From positions 1 to 64,000 of the forward strand of contig CANQUQ010000005.1 of the NCBI GenBank assembly GCA_947627115.1: a stretch of 64,000 nt of DNA. Direction: 5' to 3'. How positions within the stretch are numbered: position 1 is the stretch's first letter; each line of letters begins with the position of its first letter. Made by a program: the position numbers and the translations under genes. This stretch comes from an uncultured Acetatifactor sp. (GTDB lineage: Bacteria > Bacillota > Clostridia > Lachnospirales > Lachnospiraceae). Positions 8,088-15,163 of this stretch are shown here, in pieces. The notes beneath the pieces are model-generated. The model did no database searches, was not told the DNA's origin, and worked only from the letters and a program-made list of their open reading frames with translations.

Positions 8088-8858
8088 ATGCCATTAGTAA
8101 AGCATGACTACCCTGTTTTAGAGTACGATACCGCATCAAAAGCTGTTTTTCAGCCGGGAAATGGGAAAAAATGTTTTCCTGCAAAAGCAGTGTTTGCTTT
8201 TTTAGGAGACGAGGTTGAAAATTATGCACATACCCATGATGGAATACAGATAGATGAATTTGAAAGTGCAACAAGACGATATCCTATTTATGAATGTCTT
8301 TATAATCAGGAGAAAATATGTCTATGTCCGGCTCCTGTGGGAAGTGCTGCTGCCGTCCAAGTTTTAGAATATTTAATTGCAGGGGGTGTAACAAAGATTA
8401 TTTCCGTCGGCTCCTGTGGCGTATTGGAAGACATCCCGGAAAATAGATTTTTGATACCTGTTTCTGCATTGAGAGATGAGGGAACATCTTACCATTATCT
8501 TCCTCCCTCCCGAGAAGTAGAGATTTCAAAGGCTGGTATAAATGCGATTGAATCTGCTTTAAGCCAAAAGAATATACCATATTGGGAAGTTAAAACATGG
8601 ACAACAGACGGTTTTTATCGAGAAACAGTAGAAATGGTTCAGTATCGGAAAGAAGAGGGATGTCAAGTAGTAGAAATGGAATGTTCCGCATTGGCGGCGT
8701 GTGCAAAATTTAGAAAAGTTACATGGGCTATGCTGCTTTTTTCAGCCGATACTCTTGCAGACCCTCATAAATACCAAGAAAGAGAATGGGGAAAAACAAG
8801 TATATCCATAGCCTTAGAATTAGCCTTAGACGCTGTTTTATCAGTTGTTGAGGAGTAA
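8088..8858 (+). CDS. Nucleoside phosphorylase (PNP/UDP family), element cargo
   Basis: This 256-residue soluble enzyme belongs to the purine nucleoside/uridine phosphorylase family, which splits a nucleoside with phosphate to a base and ribose-1-phosphate. The glycine-rich phosphate site appears as KIISVGSCGVLEDIPE, the substrate loop as RDEGTSYHYLPPS, and the typical VEMECSALAACAKF motif is near residue 200. Its codons are AT-rich compared with the element backbone. It is 24 bp behind the XRE gene and 24 bp ahead of the aminoglycoside nucleotidyltransferase, apparently in one operon. A housekeeping-type enzyme as cargo is unusual; it might modify a nucleoside-like antibiotic or simply be hitchhiking. 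The ribosome binding site is weak. Confidence 0.85.
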   Translation: MPLVKHDYPVLEYDTASKAVFQPGNGKKCFPAKAVFAFLGDEVENYAHTHDGIQIDEFESATRRYPIYECLYNQEKICLCPAPVGSAAAVQVLEYLIAGGVTKIISVGSCGVLEDIPENRFLIPVSALRDEGTSYHYLPPSREVEISKAGINAIESALSQKNIPYWEVKTWTTDGFYRETVEMVQYRKEEGCQVVEMECSALAACAKFRKVTWAMLLFSADTLADPHKYQEREWGKTSISIALELALDAVLSVVEE

Positions 8859-8882
8859 AAATAAATACATATAGGAGTTACA

Positions 8883-9659
8883 ATGAATATAAATGAATTT
8901 CCACAACAAGTAAATCAAGTTATTTCAATAGCAGAAACCATATTACAAGATCAAATATTGGGGATATATTTATATGGTTCAGCAACAATGAATGGGCTGC
9001 GTCCAGATAGTGATATAGATATACTGATAATTACTAAACAAGAATTGAGTAATTCAATCAGAGCAGATCTAACAAAGCAATTATTGAAAATTTCTGGCTC
9101 CGTAGGCTGTATTGAAAAAAGACCTTTAGAGGTAACTATTATCAATCAATCTGATATTGTTCCGTTGCAATTTCCGCCAAAATGTCAGTATATGTATGGT
9201 GAATGGCTAAGGGGAGAGATGGAAGCAGGAGAATATCCGCAAGCCTGCAATGACCCAGATATAATGATTTTATTATGGCAAGCAAGAAAAAATAGCATAA
9301 CTTTGAAGGGGGCGGAAAGCAAAGAGCTTATTCCCGCTATCCCATTTCACGAAATTAAAAAAGCAATTCGGTTTTCTTTACCTGGTTTGATTTCCAGCTT
9401 TAAGGGTGATGAAAGAAATGTGTTATTAACCTTATCACGAATGTGGTTTACTTTAGTAACAGAAGAAATCACGACAAAAGATGTTGCCGCAAAATGGGTA
9501 ATTTTAAAATTGCCGGAGAGATTTTCCCCCCTGCTAACAACGGCAAAGGAAGCTTATTTGGGAAATTTGTCTGATGAATGGGAGACAGTAGAAAAGGAAG
9601 CGATGGCACTTGTAGAATATATGAAAAAACAAATTGAGGAATTACTTAGAACAGAGTAG
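8883..9659 (+). CDS. Aminoglycoside nucleotidyltransferase, ANT(9)/AadA-like
   Basis: This 258-residue protein has the nucleotidyltransferase core GIYLYGSATMNGLRPDSDID, with the Gly-Ser and paired Asp residues that bind metal and ATP. Later motifs are EVTIINQSDIVP, YGEWLRGEMEAGE, ARKNSI, GDERNVLLTLSRMW and TTKDVAAKW. These match the order in spectinomycin adenylyltransferases of the AadA/ANT(9) type from Gram-positive bacteria, which AMP-modify spectinomycin and sometimes streptomycin. AGGAG precedes the ATG. The stop codon marks the start of the 170-bp repeat. It is clearly diverged from well-known Aad9, so substrate range cannot be told. The coding region is AT-rich, which suggests recent acquisition. 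Confidence 0.88.
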   Translation: MNINEFPQQVNQVISIAETILQDQILGIYLYGSATMNGLRPDSDIDILIITKQELSNSIRADLTKQLLKISGSVGCIEKRPLEVTIINQSDIVPLQFPPKCQYMYGEWLRGEMEAGEYPQACNDPDIMILLWQARKNSITLKGAESKELIPAIPFHEIKKAIRFSLPGLISSFKGDERNVLLTLSRMWFTLVTEEITTKDVAAKWVILKLPERFSPLLTTAKEAYLGNLSDEWETVEKEAMALVEYMKKQIEELLRTE

Positions 9660-9830
9660 CAAAGTTAGCGGGGCCAATCAACGGTCAAGATGAACGGCGC
9701 ATAAATGCGCCGCCGTTGACAGTCCCGCCCGTCTTTGCTGATGGGCAATCAAGGCGGGAAAGCCCTAAAATGGCTTCCCGCCCATTTCAATCTTGAGAGA
9801 AGAAACGCTCCAAAATCAGAAAGAGAGCGG
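9657..9830. repeat. Direct repeat of about 170 bp, copy A
   Basis: This copy starts at the stop of the nucleotidyltransferase gene and ends at GAGAGCGG, 28 bp before the P-loop gene. It is nearly identical to copy B at 10443-10608. Each copy contains an inner hairpin (CGGCGCA/TGCGCCG within CAACGG/CCGTTG), and a second one from GGGAAAGCC/GGCTTCCC. The pair flanks one gene, as would result from cassette duplication or recombination. Confidence 0.85.
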
Positions 9831-9858
9831 TAAATCTGAATTGCGAGGGAGAATGTAG

Positions 9859-10404
9859 ATGAATCAAGGAAGAATTATTGTGATTACAGGTTCGCCGGGA
9901 ACAGGAAAGACAACAACTGCGTCGATTGTCGCAAAAGAATCGAACATGGATAAATCTGTGCATATGCACACAGACGACTTTTTTCATTATTTAAGCAAAG
10001 GAGCAATACCGCCGCATTTACCAGAGTCCAACGAACAAAATTTAGTTGTCATTGAAGCCTTTTTAGAAGCTGCAAAGCGCTATGCCCGCGGCGGATATGA
10101 TGTAATTGTAGATGGAATTGTCGGGCCGTGGTTTTTAGAACCATGGAGAGCCCTTGTTCGAGAAGATTATGAAGTACACTATATTGTTTTAAGAGCCAGT
10201 AAAGAAGAAACTATGAAACGAGCTGTGGAACGTTCAAAATTAGACAGAAAAACAAATGTTGAATTAGTAGAAACAATGTGGGAGCAATTTTGTAATTTGG
10301 GGATATATGAATCGAATGTTATAGAAACGACAACCTATTCTATCCAAGAGGCTGTTTTTGCAGTAAAAGAAAAAATTTCAAGTGGAGCCGCATTGCTATC
10401 TTAA
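9859..10404 (+). CDS. P-loop kinase/ATPase (AAA_33-like), element cargo
   Basis: This encodes 181 residues with a Walker A motif ITGSPGTGKTTTASIV near the N-terminus and an Asp-rich segment HTDDFFHYL typical of small-molecule kinases. A later VIVDGIVGPWFLEPW segment and an Arg-rich lid (KRAVERSKLDR) follow. It resembles the zeta-toxin/CPT/AAA_33 type of P-loop kinase but I cannot name the substrate. GAGGGAG precedes the ATG at 9859. It lies alone between two direct repeats of about 170 bp and next to a resistance-type gene, which suggests selectable cargo such as a drug-phosphorylating enzyme. That is inference. The gene is AT-rich and seems intact. Confidence 0.75.
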   Translation: MNQGRIIVITGSPGTGKTTTASIVAKESNMDKSVHMHTDDFFHYLSKGAIPPHLPESNEQNLVVIEAFLEAAKRYARGGYDVIVDGIVGPWFLEPWRALVREDYEVHYIVLRASKEETMKRAVERSKLDRKTNVELVETMWEQFCNLGIYESNVIETTTYSIQEAVFAVKEKISSGAALLS

Positions 10405-10442
10405 ACGATTTCTAAAAATCGAAATTTCATTTATCAGAGAAA

Positions 10443-10608
10443 TAGCAAAGCCAGTCAACGGTCAAGATGAACGGCGCATTTCATGCGCCGCCGTTGACCG
10501 TCCCGTCTGGCTTTGCTGATGGGCAATCAAGGAGGGAAAGCCCTAAAATGGCTTCCCGCCCATTTCAATTATGAGAAAAGAAACACTCCAAAATCAGAAA
10601 GAGAGCGG
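10443..10608. repeat. Direct repeat of about 170 bp, copy B
   Basis: This is the second copy of the repeat at 9657-9830. Here the outer arms GCAAAGCCAG and CTGGCTTTGC pair, so it can form a longer hairpin than copy A, whose outer arms have drifted. No gene is seen between 10405 and 11131 apart from this repeat, a near-palindrome, the oriT and a hairpin. Confidence 0.85.
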
Positions 10609-10748
10609 CCAAGCACTTTGAGGGATTGGTCGCCTTGTTCACCCATTCAGCGGGACGGCGGGTGGCGGTCAAGGCCGGGTGTAAGCCCGTTCATTTCAGC
10701 CTTGACGGTTGCCCGCTGTCCTGTTACTTTTCCGGGAGTGTAGCCACA

Positions 10749-10773
10749 ACTTCGGGACACTTTGTCCACAAGT
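10749..10773. promoter_or_regulatory. Near-palindrome, copy 2 (ACTTCGGGACA family)
   Basis: ACTTCGGGACA and TGTCCACAAGT face each other across a 3-nt gap. The left arm and centre match copy 1 at 7024-7046 (TTCGGGACA-YTT-TGTC). It lies about 170 bp from the oriT. Confidence 0.45.
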
Positions 10774-10943
10774 CGGAGCGTAGGACGAGGGACGGGGGCT
10801 TTCATATACGCCCAGTCTGCTGTTGAAACCAGACCTGTGCTTACGGCTCTACGCCACGCAAGCACAGCCCTGTTTTCCTGCCGCTTCAAATGCCCTTGCC
10901 CTCCCCGGCGGCAACGGCATTTTCACGGCAACGCCGACAGAGC

Positions 10944-10980
10944 GTATAACACACTACACTTTGCTTCGCAAAGTCGTGTG
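10944..10980 (-). other. oriT: Origin of transfer (oriT) of the pMV158/MobV type
   Basis: Read on the minus strand, the stretch has CACAC, a perfect hairpin (ACTTTGC-GAA-GCAAAGT, 10958-10974), then TAGTGTG followed by TTATAC. The 13-base TAGTGTGTTATAC equals the nick region that I recall for pMV158, cut after TAGTGTG, i.e. between 10950 and 10949 here. Hairpin position and spacing also match. The element encodes a MobV relaxase, which fits. This is a strong pattern match but untested. Confidence 0.85.
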
Positions 10981-11014
10981 CCAAATGGGGGCGTTGCCCC
11001 CTTTGGAAACCCCC

Positions 11015-11068
11015 ACAAGAAAAGGCGGTACGCTACCCCTCCACGGGGCGCATACCGCCTTTTCTTGT
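11015..11068. terminator. Long hairpin near the right end of the element
   Basis: ACAAGAAAAGGCGGTA (11015-11030) and TACCGCCTTTTCTTGT (11053-11068) are perfect 16-bp inverted repeats around a 22-nt loop. The GC-rich core followed by CTTTTCTTG looks like a bidirectional terminator that would insulate the element from the chromosome. It could instead be part of the transfer region, being about 35 bp from the oriT. Confidence 0.6.
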
Positions 11069-11125
11069 TATCCAGCCCTCTGGCTGTATCGGTTGAGCAA
11101 AAGTCAGCGTGGGATTATTGATGTG

Positions 11126-11157
11126 GTATCTTTATCTAAGTGAACCCCCCGTCTCCC
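11126..11157. repeat. Right attachment site (attR): inverted repeat plus core
   Basis: GTATCTTTATCTAA (11126-11139) is the inverted partner of the left-end arm, and CCCGTCTCCC (11148-11157) the second core copy. In the circular form the two arms would be symmetrical around the ACGGG end of the core, which suggests strand exchange in those G residues. Confidence 0.75.
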
Positions 11158-11269
11158 ATTTTGATACCGCCCGGTCGCTGATACCGAGCTTCTCGGCAAG
11201 GGCTGCCTGAGTCATCCCCTGTTCCTTTCTGCATGATGCTATGAATTTTCCGATTTTGATTTGATCCAT
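11132..11269 (-). pseudogene. N-terminal half of the XRE regulator split by the element
   Basis: From the ATG at 11269, behind AAAGGAGGT, the frame reads MDQIKIGKFIASCRKEQG, then an HTH with TQAALAEKLGIS and DRAVSKWETG. It then runs into element sequence (GSLR) and a stop at 11132, giving 45 residues. The remaining half begins at 2855 with ETGKSMPDSG. The joined sequence would read SKWETGKSMPDSG, the usual order in this family. The native promoter and ribosome binding site are kept, so a truncated DNA-binding fragment might be made. 11281-11405 shows nothing else. Confidence 0.88.
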
Positions 11270-11405
11270 ATCGGGCACCTCCTTTCATGGCTCAAGCATA
11301 TCCGCAATCACCGGAACGGAACACGAACCGGCGGTTGATTTCTGCCTTCTCTACCGTCGGTTGAGTGCTTGATTTCTCGCCGAATATCACCGCCCCGCCT
11401 TCCGT

Positions 11406-11978
11406 CTATCTGTAATCACAGCATTCCCAGTGATCGTTGATGACCCCGATGCCCTGAAGATAGGAGTAAATGATCGTCGCCCCTGCAAATTTAAATCCCC
11501 GCTTCTTCAGGTCCTTGCTGATCTGCTCGGAAAGTTCATTTTTGGCGGGCATATCCTTACCGTCCAGTAAATGATGGTCGATGACCCTGCCATCGGTAAA
11601 TCCCCATATGTATTTGTCAAAGCTTCCGAACTCCTCCTGCACCTTTAAGAACGCTTGGGCATTGGTAATCGCCGCTTTAATTTTACTGCGATTGCGGATA
11701 ATGCCGCCGTCCTGCATCAGCTCCTCGATTTTCGCCTCGTCATAAGCCGCGACGGTCTTCGGATCAAAACCGTCAAAGGCTTTTCTGAAATTATCCTCTT
11801 TGTTGAGGATCAAATTCCAGCTTACCCCCGCCTGCATTCCCTCCAGCACAAGCATGGCATAAAGCTCCTGATCCCGATGCTCCGGCTTGCACCATCTGGT
11901 GTCATGATAACGGAGAAATTTTTCCGAAGCATGATGGTCCTTTATCCCAAAGCTAAAATTGCATCTTCTTTTTTCCAT
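11406..11978 (-). CDS. tag: DNA-3-methyladenine glycosylase I
   Basis: This 190-residue enzyme removes 3-methyladenine from alkylated DNA in base excision repair. Family motifs are visible: a start of RRCNFSFGIKDHHASEKFLRYHDTRW-like order, EGMQAGVSWNLILNKEDNFR, and FKFAGATIIYSYLQGIGVINDH toward the C-terminus; the Glu and Tyr near 'YHDTRWCKPEHRD' and C-terminal His are the metal and base-binding positions in Tag. GGGAGG precedes the ATG. A TATAAT at 12018-12023 (minus strand) may be its -10 box, although a good -35 is not seen. It is transcribed alone and is intact. Confidence 0.92.
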   Translation of the reverse strand: MEKRRCNFSFGIKDHHASEKFLRYHDTRWCKPEHRDQELYAMLVLEGMQAGVSWNLILNKEDNFRKAFDGFDPKTVAAYDEAKIEELMQDGGIIRNRSKIKAAITNAQAFLKVQEEFGSFDKYIWGFTDGRVIDHHLLDGKDMPAKNELSEQISKDLKKRGFKFAGATIIYSYLQGIGVINDHWECCDYR

Positions 11979-12079
11979 GATCAGACCTCCCGCTCTTCGG
12001 GTGATTCCCTATCAGGAATTATAACACATTTCGGGCAGTGCAGGAAGAACGATCCGGCTTGTATGTGCTTATGTGCTTA

Positions 12080-12772
12080 TCAGGACAGTCTGCACCTTCG
12101 GAAGGTCATCATGAACACAGCCATTGCAATGAAAATATTTACCCCGATAACGCTCATTCCCTCCGCTGTAAGCTCTAAGCTGTCTATGCTGCCGAGCATA
12201 CGGCTGATCTGTTCCGAGTAAACAAATCTCGCTATTTTGGCAACCGTGCCGTTAAACAGCGATAGCATGGGAAGAAAAGAGAAAATCATCATGACGGGGA
12301 CGGTAATGGAGGTAGCCATCATCTGTGTTCGGCTTCCGATTCCTATGACTGCTCCGACCAGCAGCGAAATGAGTATCCCCACTGCCATAATGCCCATAAA
12401 GATCAGTCCTGTCTTCAGGCTGTAATTACCGGCCACGCAGATGACCAGACTCCCGGCCATACAGGCAATCCACACATAACTGCCGATTCCCAGCAGATAC
12501 TCCCAGGGCTTTATGTTGGACATGATCAAGACCCGCAGGGTATTTTTTTCTTTTTCCTCCGAAATGACAGCGGCAATACTCGTAAGCGGCGCCATGCCTA
12601 TGTACATCGTGGCAAATAAAGTTACGAAAAAATTCTCCGGCATATCGGGAAGCCTGACTGTATTGTTCATAATGAGGGTCATTGCCGGGAACATCAAAAA
12701 CTGAATCAGGACCGTCTTATTCCGCAGGGTATCTCTGACCTGTTTTTTGAAAATGGCAATTATATTTTTCAT
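12080..12772 (-). CDS. ABC-2 type transporter permease
   Basis: This encodes a membrane protein of 230 residues with about six hydrophobic segments. It starts with a short basic helix (FKKQVRDTLRNKT) and contains AAVISEEKEKNTLRVLIMS, the cytoplasmic signature of ABC-2 permeases. It is preceded by the ATP-binding gene with a 1-bp gap, so the two form an exporter. The operon also holds a LytTR regulator and DUF3021 protein. The substrate is unknown; such exporters with LytTR control often handle peptides or antibiotics. It is intact and close to the usual length of half-size permeases. Confidence 0.88.
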   Translation of the reverse strand: MKNIIAIFKKQVRDTLRNKTVLIQFLMFPAMTLIMNNTVRLPDMPENFFVTLFATMYIGMAPLTSIAAVISEEKEKNTLRVLIMSNIKPWEYLLGIGSYVWIACMAGSLVICVAGNYSLKTGLIFMGIMAVGILISLLVGAVIGIGSRTQMMATSITVPVMMIFSFLPMLSLFNGTVAKIARFVYSEQISRMLGSIDSLELTAEGMSVIGVNIFIAMAVFMMTFRRCRLS

Positions 12773-12773
12773 G

Positions 12774-13622
12774 CTATTGCAGCCCCTTTCCTGTCAGTTC
12801 CACGAAAACCGTCTCCAGTGTCGGCTCGGAGGAATGAATGGACCGAATCCTGTTCTGCTCCAGATATTCCTTGATTGCAGGGGCAGAGGCGCTGCTGTTG
12901 TCCAGCGTCAGTTCCGTATCGTCTGTAAGCGTGATATGAAGCTTATTCAGGTGATCGTATTTCCTACATAGATCCACAGGCCTTCCCCGCTCTATGATAT
13001 TGCCCTTGTGCAGCAAAATAACATAGTCGCAGATGCTTCCCACTTCAAACATATTGTGGCTCGTCAGAAAAATCGTAGTCCCCTTCCTCCTCTGTTCCAG
13101 CAAAATGTCATGGATCTCCCTTGTGGTTACCGGGTCAAGCCCTGAGGTCGGCTCGTCCAGGAAAAGCAGCTTTGCCTCGTTCATGAGCGCCCTCGCCAGC
13201 GAAAGCCGGCCCGCCATTCCCTTGGAAAGCTTTGAAACAGCCGTTTTGCGGGCTTTATACAGTCCGACGCTTTTCAATATGTCGGGAATCACCCGATGGG
13301 AAATATGATAAATGTCTGCATAAAAGGAAAGATTCTCATAGACGGACAGACGCTCATACAGCCCGCAGTTATCCAGCATAGCGCCGATTTTTCCATGCTC
13401 CGCCGCCGTCAGTCTCCGGGTATCCCTTCCGAAAAGCTCCGCCCTTCCTTCGTTCTGACAAAGCTGCCCTGTCAGCACCTTGATCAGCGTGGTCTTTCCC
13501 GCGCCTGACGGACCGAGCAGTCCAAAGATCATTCCTTCCGGCACCTCAAAGGAAAGATGATCCAACACAGGAACGTCCGAAAATCTGACCGAAAGCTGCT
13601 CCACCTTGATACAATCGCTCAT
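12774..13622 (-). CDS. ABC transporter ATP-binding protein
   Basis: This 282-residue ATPase starts at the ATG at 13622, which overlaps the stop of the DUF3021 gene (ATGA) and has GGAGGG upstream. A longer reading to 13766 runs through the other gene and is rejected. It shows Walker A GPSGAGKTTLI, a signature LSKGMAGRLSLARAL, Walker B KLLFLDEPTSGLD and the switch His in LTSHNM. The LSKGM signature departs slightly from LSGGQ, as in many drug or peptide exporters. The C-terminal 60 residues form a separate domain typical of ABC-2 partners. It couples with the permease immediately downstream. Confidence 0.92.
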   Translation of the reverse strand: MSDCIKVEQLSVRFSDVPVLDHLSFEVPEGMIFGLLGPSGAGKTTLIKVLTGQLCQNEGRAELFGRDTRRLTAAEHGKIGAMLDNCGLYERLSVYENLSFYADIYHISHRVIPDILKSVGLYKARKTAVSKLSKGMAGRLSLARALMNEAKLLFLDEPTSGLDPVTTREIHDILLEQRRKGTTIFLTSHNMFEVGSICDYVILLHKGNIIERGRPVDLCRKYDHLNKLHITLTDDTELTLDNSSASAPAIKEYLEQNRIRSIHSSEPTLETVFVELTGKGLQ

Positions 13623-14107
13623 TTTTTCTTTCCCTCCGTTTCCTTCAGCCGCCGCAGGGCCTCCTCCATACGCCTGTTCTCCGTCTTTTCCTTGAGTGTC
13701 ACAAAAGCACAGCTTCCGACGAAGCAGACCCCGAAACAGAGAAAGAACATAAGCCAGGGCTGCCACATATCCACTGGGAACCAGTGAAACAGGATAATAA
13801 AGGCCGCGATCAGGATAATCGCAAAGGTCAGCATACAGACCGTTCTTGACCAGAGGGACATTTTCTTGATCACCCTATCTGTAAAGAAAACATAACGCGC
13901 CCCCGTAAGCAGCACGGAAACGCATAGGAACTGAAAGGAAATGCCTGCCGGAATGCCCTGTGCACCCAGTGCAAAAATTGCCGAAATGTCCCTTGCGGAA
14001 TCTCCGAACCCAAGACAAAAGATGTTCAGCATCAACATGGTAAATCCAAATATGATCATTACCTGTGCCAGATAATCAAAGACCGTTTTCTTTTCTTCCA
14101 TACTCAC
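13619..14107 (-). CDS. DUF3021 membrane protein
   Basis: This encodes 162 residues with four hydrophobic helices and a charged C-terminal coiled coil (TLKEKTENRRMEEALRRLKE). This is the DUF3021 pattern, a family that almost always accompanies a LytTR regulator and is thought to modulate it in the membrane. The start overlaps the end of the LytTR gene by 4 bp, and its stop overlaps the ATPase start. These tight overlaps show a single translated operon: LytTR, DUF3021, ATPase, permease. The function of the family is not established. Confidence 0.85.
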   Translation of the reverse strand: MSMEEKKTVFDYLAQVMIIFGFTMLMLNIFCLGFGDSARDISAIFALGAQGIPAGISFQFLCVSVLLTGARYVFFTDRVIKKMSLWSRTVCMLTFAIILIAAFIILFHWFPVDMWQPWLMFFLCFGVCFVGSCAFVTLKEKTENRRMEEALRRLKETEGKKK

Positions 14108-14544
14108 ATCACTCCTAACCGCTTTTTTAATTCATCCGCATACTGTCTGGACGCTATGATCTGCTCCCCATTCGACATGGTAATTCTTATTTTTCTGTTG
14201 ATATCAGCCTTTAAGGATTGTACCTTCTGTAAATGAATCAAAAATGATTTGCTGATACGCAGAAATCCGAACTCCTCAAGCTGCCTTTCTAGCTCATAGA
14301 GCCGGAAATCCGTTTCATAGACTTCATCCGCAGTATAGACAAAGCATTTTCTGTCGATGCTTTCTATATAAATGACCTCCGCGATGTCCAACAGATAAGT
14401 TTCTTCATGTTTCCTTGCCGTCAACTGATGGTTCATCATGCGCAGATTTTCCAGTAGCTTTTCGATCTCCGGCGTCAACTGCCTGCAGGTGACCGAAATG
14501 TGCAGATCATCCGCCTTATCATCCACAATAATTTCTACTTTCAA
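14104..14544 (-). CDS. LytTR-type DNA-binding regulator
   Basis: This is a 146-residue single-domain regulator. I place the start at TTG 14544, since GGAGGG lies about 10 nt upstream and the family commonly begins with KVEIIVDD. A short N-terminal helix region is followed by the LytTR domain: YLLDIAEVIYIESIDRKCFV, YELERQLEEFGFLRISKSFL and NGEQIIASRQYADELKK. There is no receiver domain. It is the first gene of the LytTR-DUF3021-ABC operon and probably activates it. No direct LytTR operator was identified in the 14545-14703 stretch. Confidence 0.85.
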   Translation of the reverse strand: MKVEIIVDDKADDLHISVTCRQLTPEIEKLLENLRMMNHQLTARKHEETYLLDIAEVIYIESIDRKCFVYTADEVYETDFRLYELERQLEEFGFLRISKSFLIHLQKVQSLKADINRKIRITMSNGEQIIASRQYADELKKRLGVM

Positions 14545-14703
14545 ACCTTTACCGCCCTCCCATGCGCCTTCAGATGCTGAAGCTGCAGACATCTTACGTC
14601 AGCAGAATTATAATACCACATATTTTTTCTTTCACAATTGCTCCAGACATAGGATGCCATATTTTGAACATAAGCTGCCATTTGAGGCCGAGGCAATCAT
14701 AAA

Positions 14704-14741
14704 GGCACGGGACAGATGTCCGCGGACATCTGTCCCGTGCC
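14704..14741. repeat. Perfect 38-bp palindrome
   Basis: GGCACGGGACAGATGTCCG is followed directly by its exact reverse complement, with no loop. It lies between the LytTR gene and a leucine-rich-repeat remnant. It could be a REP-like element or the end of a lost mobile unit. Apart from this site, 14545-14761 appears empty. Confidence 0.8.
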
Positions 14742-14761
14742 GACCGTGCAGCCTCCCTTTT

Positions 14762-15052
14762 TCATGCTGCAGCCTTCGGACCGTAACAGCCCTCATAGCC
14801 ATAATGCGGATAGTACGTATCACTTTTTCTTCCACCAGTATTAGCAGCCAAACTCCTGCTGTCTATGTTCGTCTGCGTGCCGCAGCCGTCAAATGCACCC
14901 AAATATATGGCTGTCTCCGCCGCGTCCGATAGCTCCATGTTCGTCAGATTAGGGCATTTAAAAAATGCAGCGCCGCATATCTCCGTTACGTTCGGTATCG
15001 CCACGCTCGTCAGGTTCACACAGCCACAAAATGCATCGCCGCCTAGCTGTCA
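14762..15052 (-). pseudogene. C-terminal remnant of a BspA-like leucine-rich-repeat protein
   Basis: The frame reads GDAFCGCVNLTSVAIPNVTEI, then CPNLTNMELSDAAETAIYLG and AFDGC. These are LRR_5 (BspA-type) surface repeats. The frame ends upstream in a stop at about 15050, exactly at the start of repeat homology. The final 30 residues, with a Tyr-rich GYEGCYG end, differ from the repeats. Only two to three repeats are left, while intact proteins of this type have hundreds of residues, so this is a truncated relic. Confidence 0.7.
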
Positions 15053-15077
15053 GGCATGGCAAAACGGCAACAAAAAA

Positions 15078-15097
15078 CAGCCGGCCTGTTCCGGCTG
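15078..15097 (-). terminator. Rho-independent terminator
   Basis: CAGCCGG/CCGGCTG form a 7-bp stem with a 6-nt loop. On the minus strand the stem is followed by TTTTTTG. It lies downstream of the YjbR gene and probably ends its transcript. Confidence 0.75.
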
Positions 15098-15163
15098 ACT
15101 GCTTCCTAGGCATCTCGCTCTTTGTATGAATAAGCAGAAAAACAGAAAGCTCTCCTGCGACGG

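Larger units (their letters stand above)
2846..11157. mobile_element. Mobilizable element of about 8.3 kb inserted in an XRE regulator gene
   Basis: The element is bounded by a duplicated 10-bp core (2846-2855 and 11148-11157, 9 of 10 identical) with imperfect inverted repeats just inside. It splits a chromosomal regulator whose two halves flank it exactly. It carries a large serine recombinase, a TnpW-like protein, a MobV relaxase, a short RepA-like protein, a Cys-rich VLP protein, an XRE regulator, three cargo genes and an oriT. No type IV secretion genes are present, so it should need a helper conjugative system. This resembles the Tn4451-like class of serine-recombinase mobilizable transposons by gene content. 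The cargo is visibly more AT-rich than the backbone. Confidence 0.88.

Noticed and set aside
10513-11143. Several plus-strand ORFs between the P-loop gene and the right end
   Set aside because: They cross the repeat, the near-palindrome and the oriT, lack ribosome binding sites, and have no recognisable domains.
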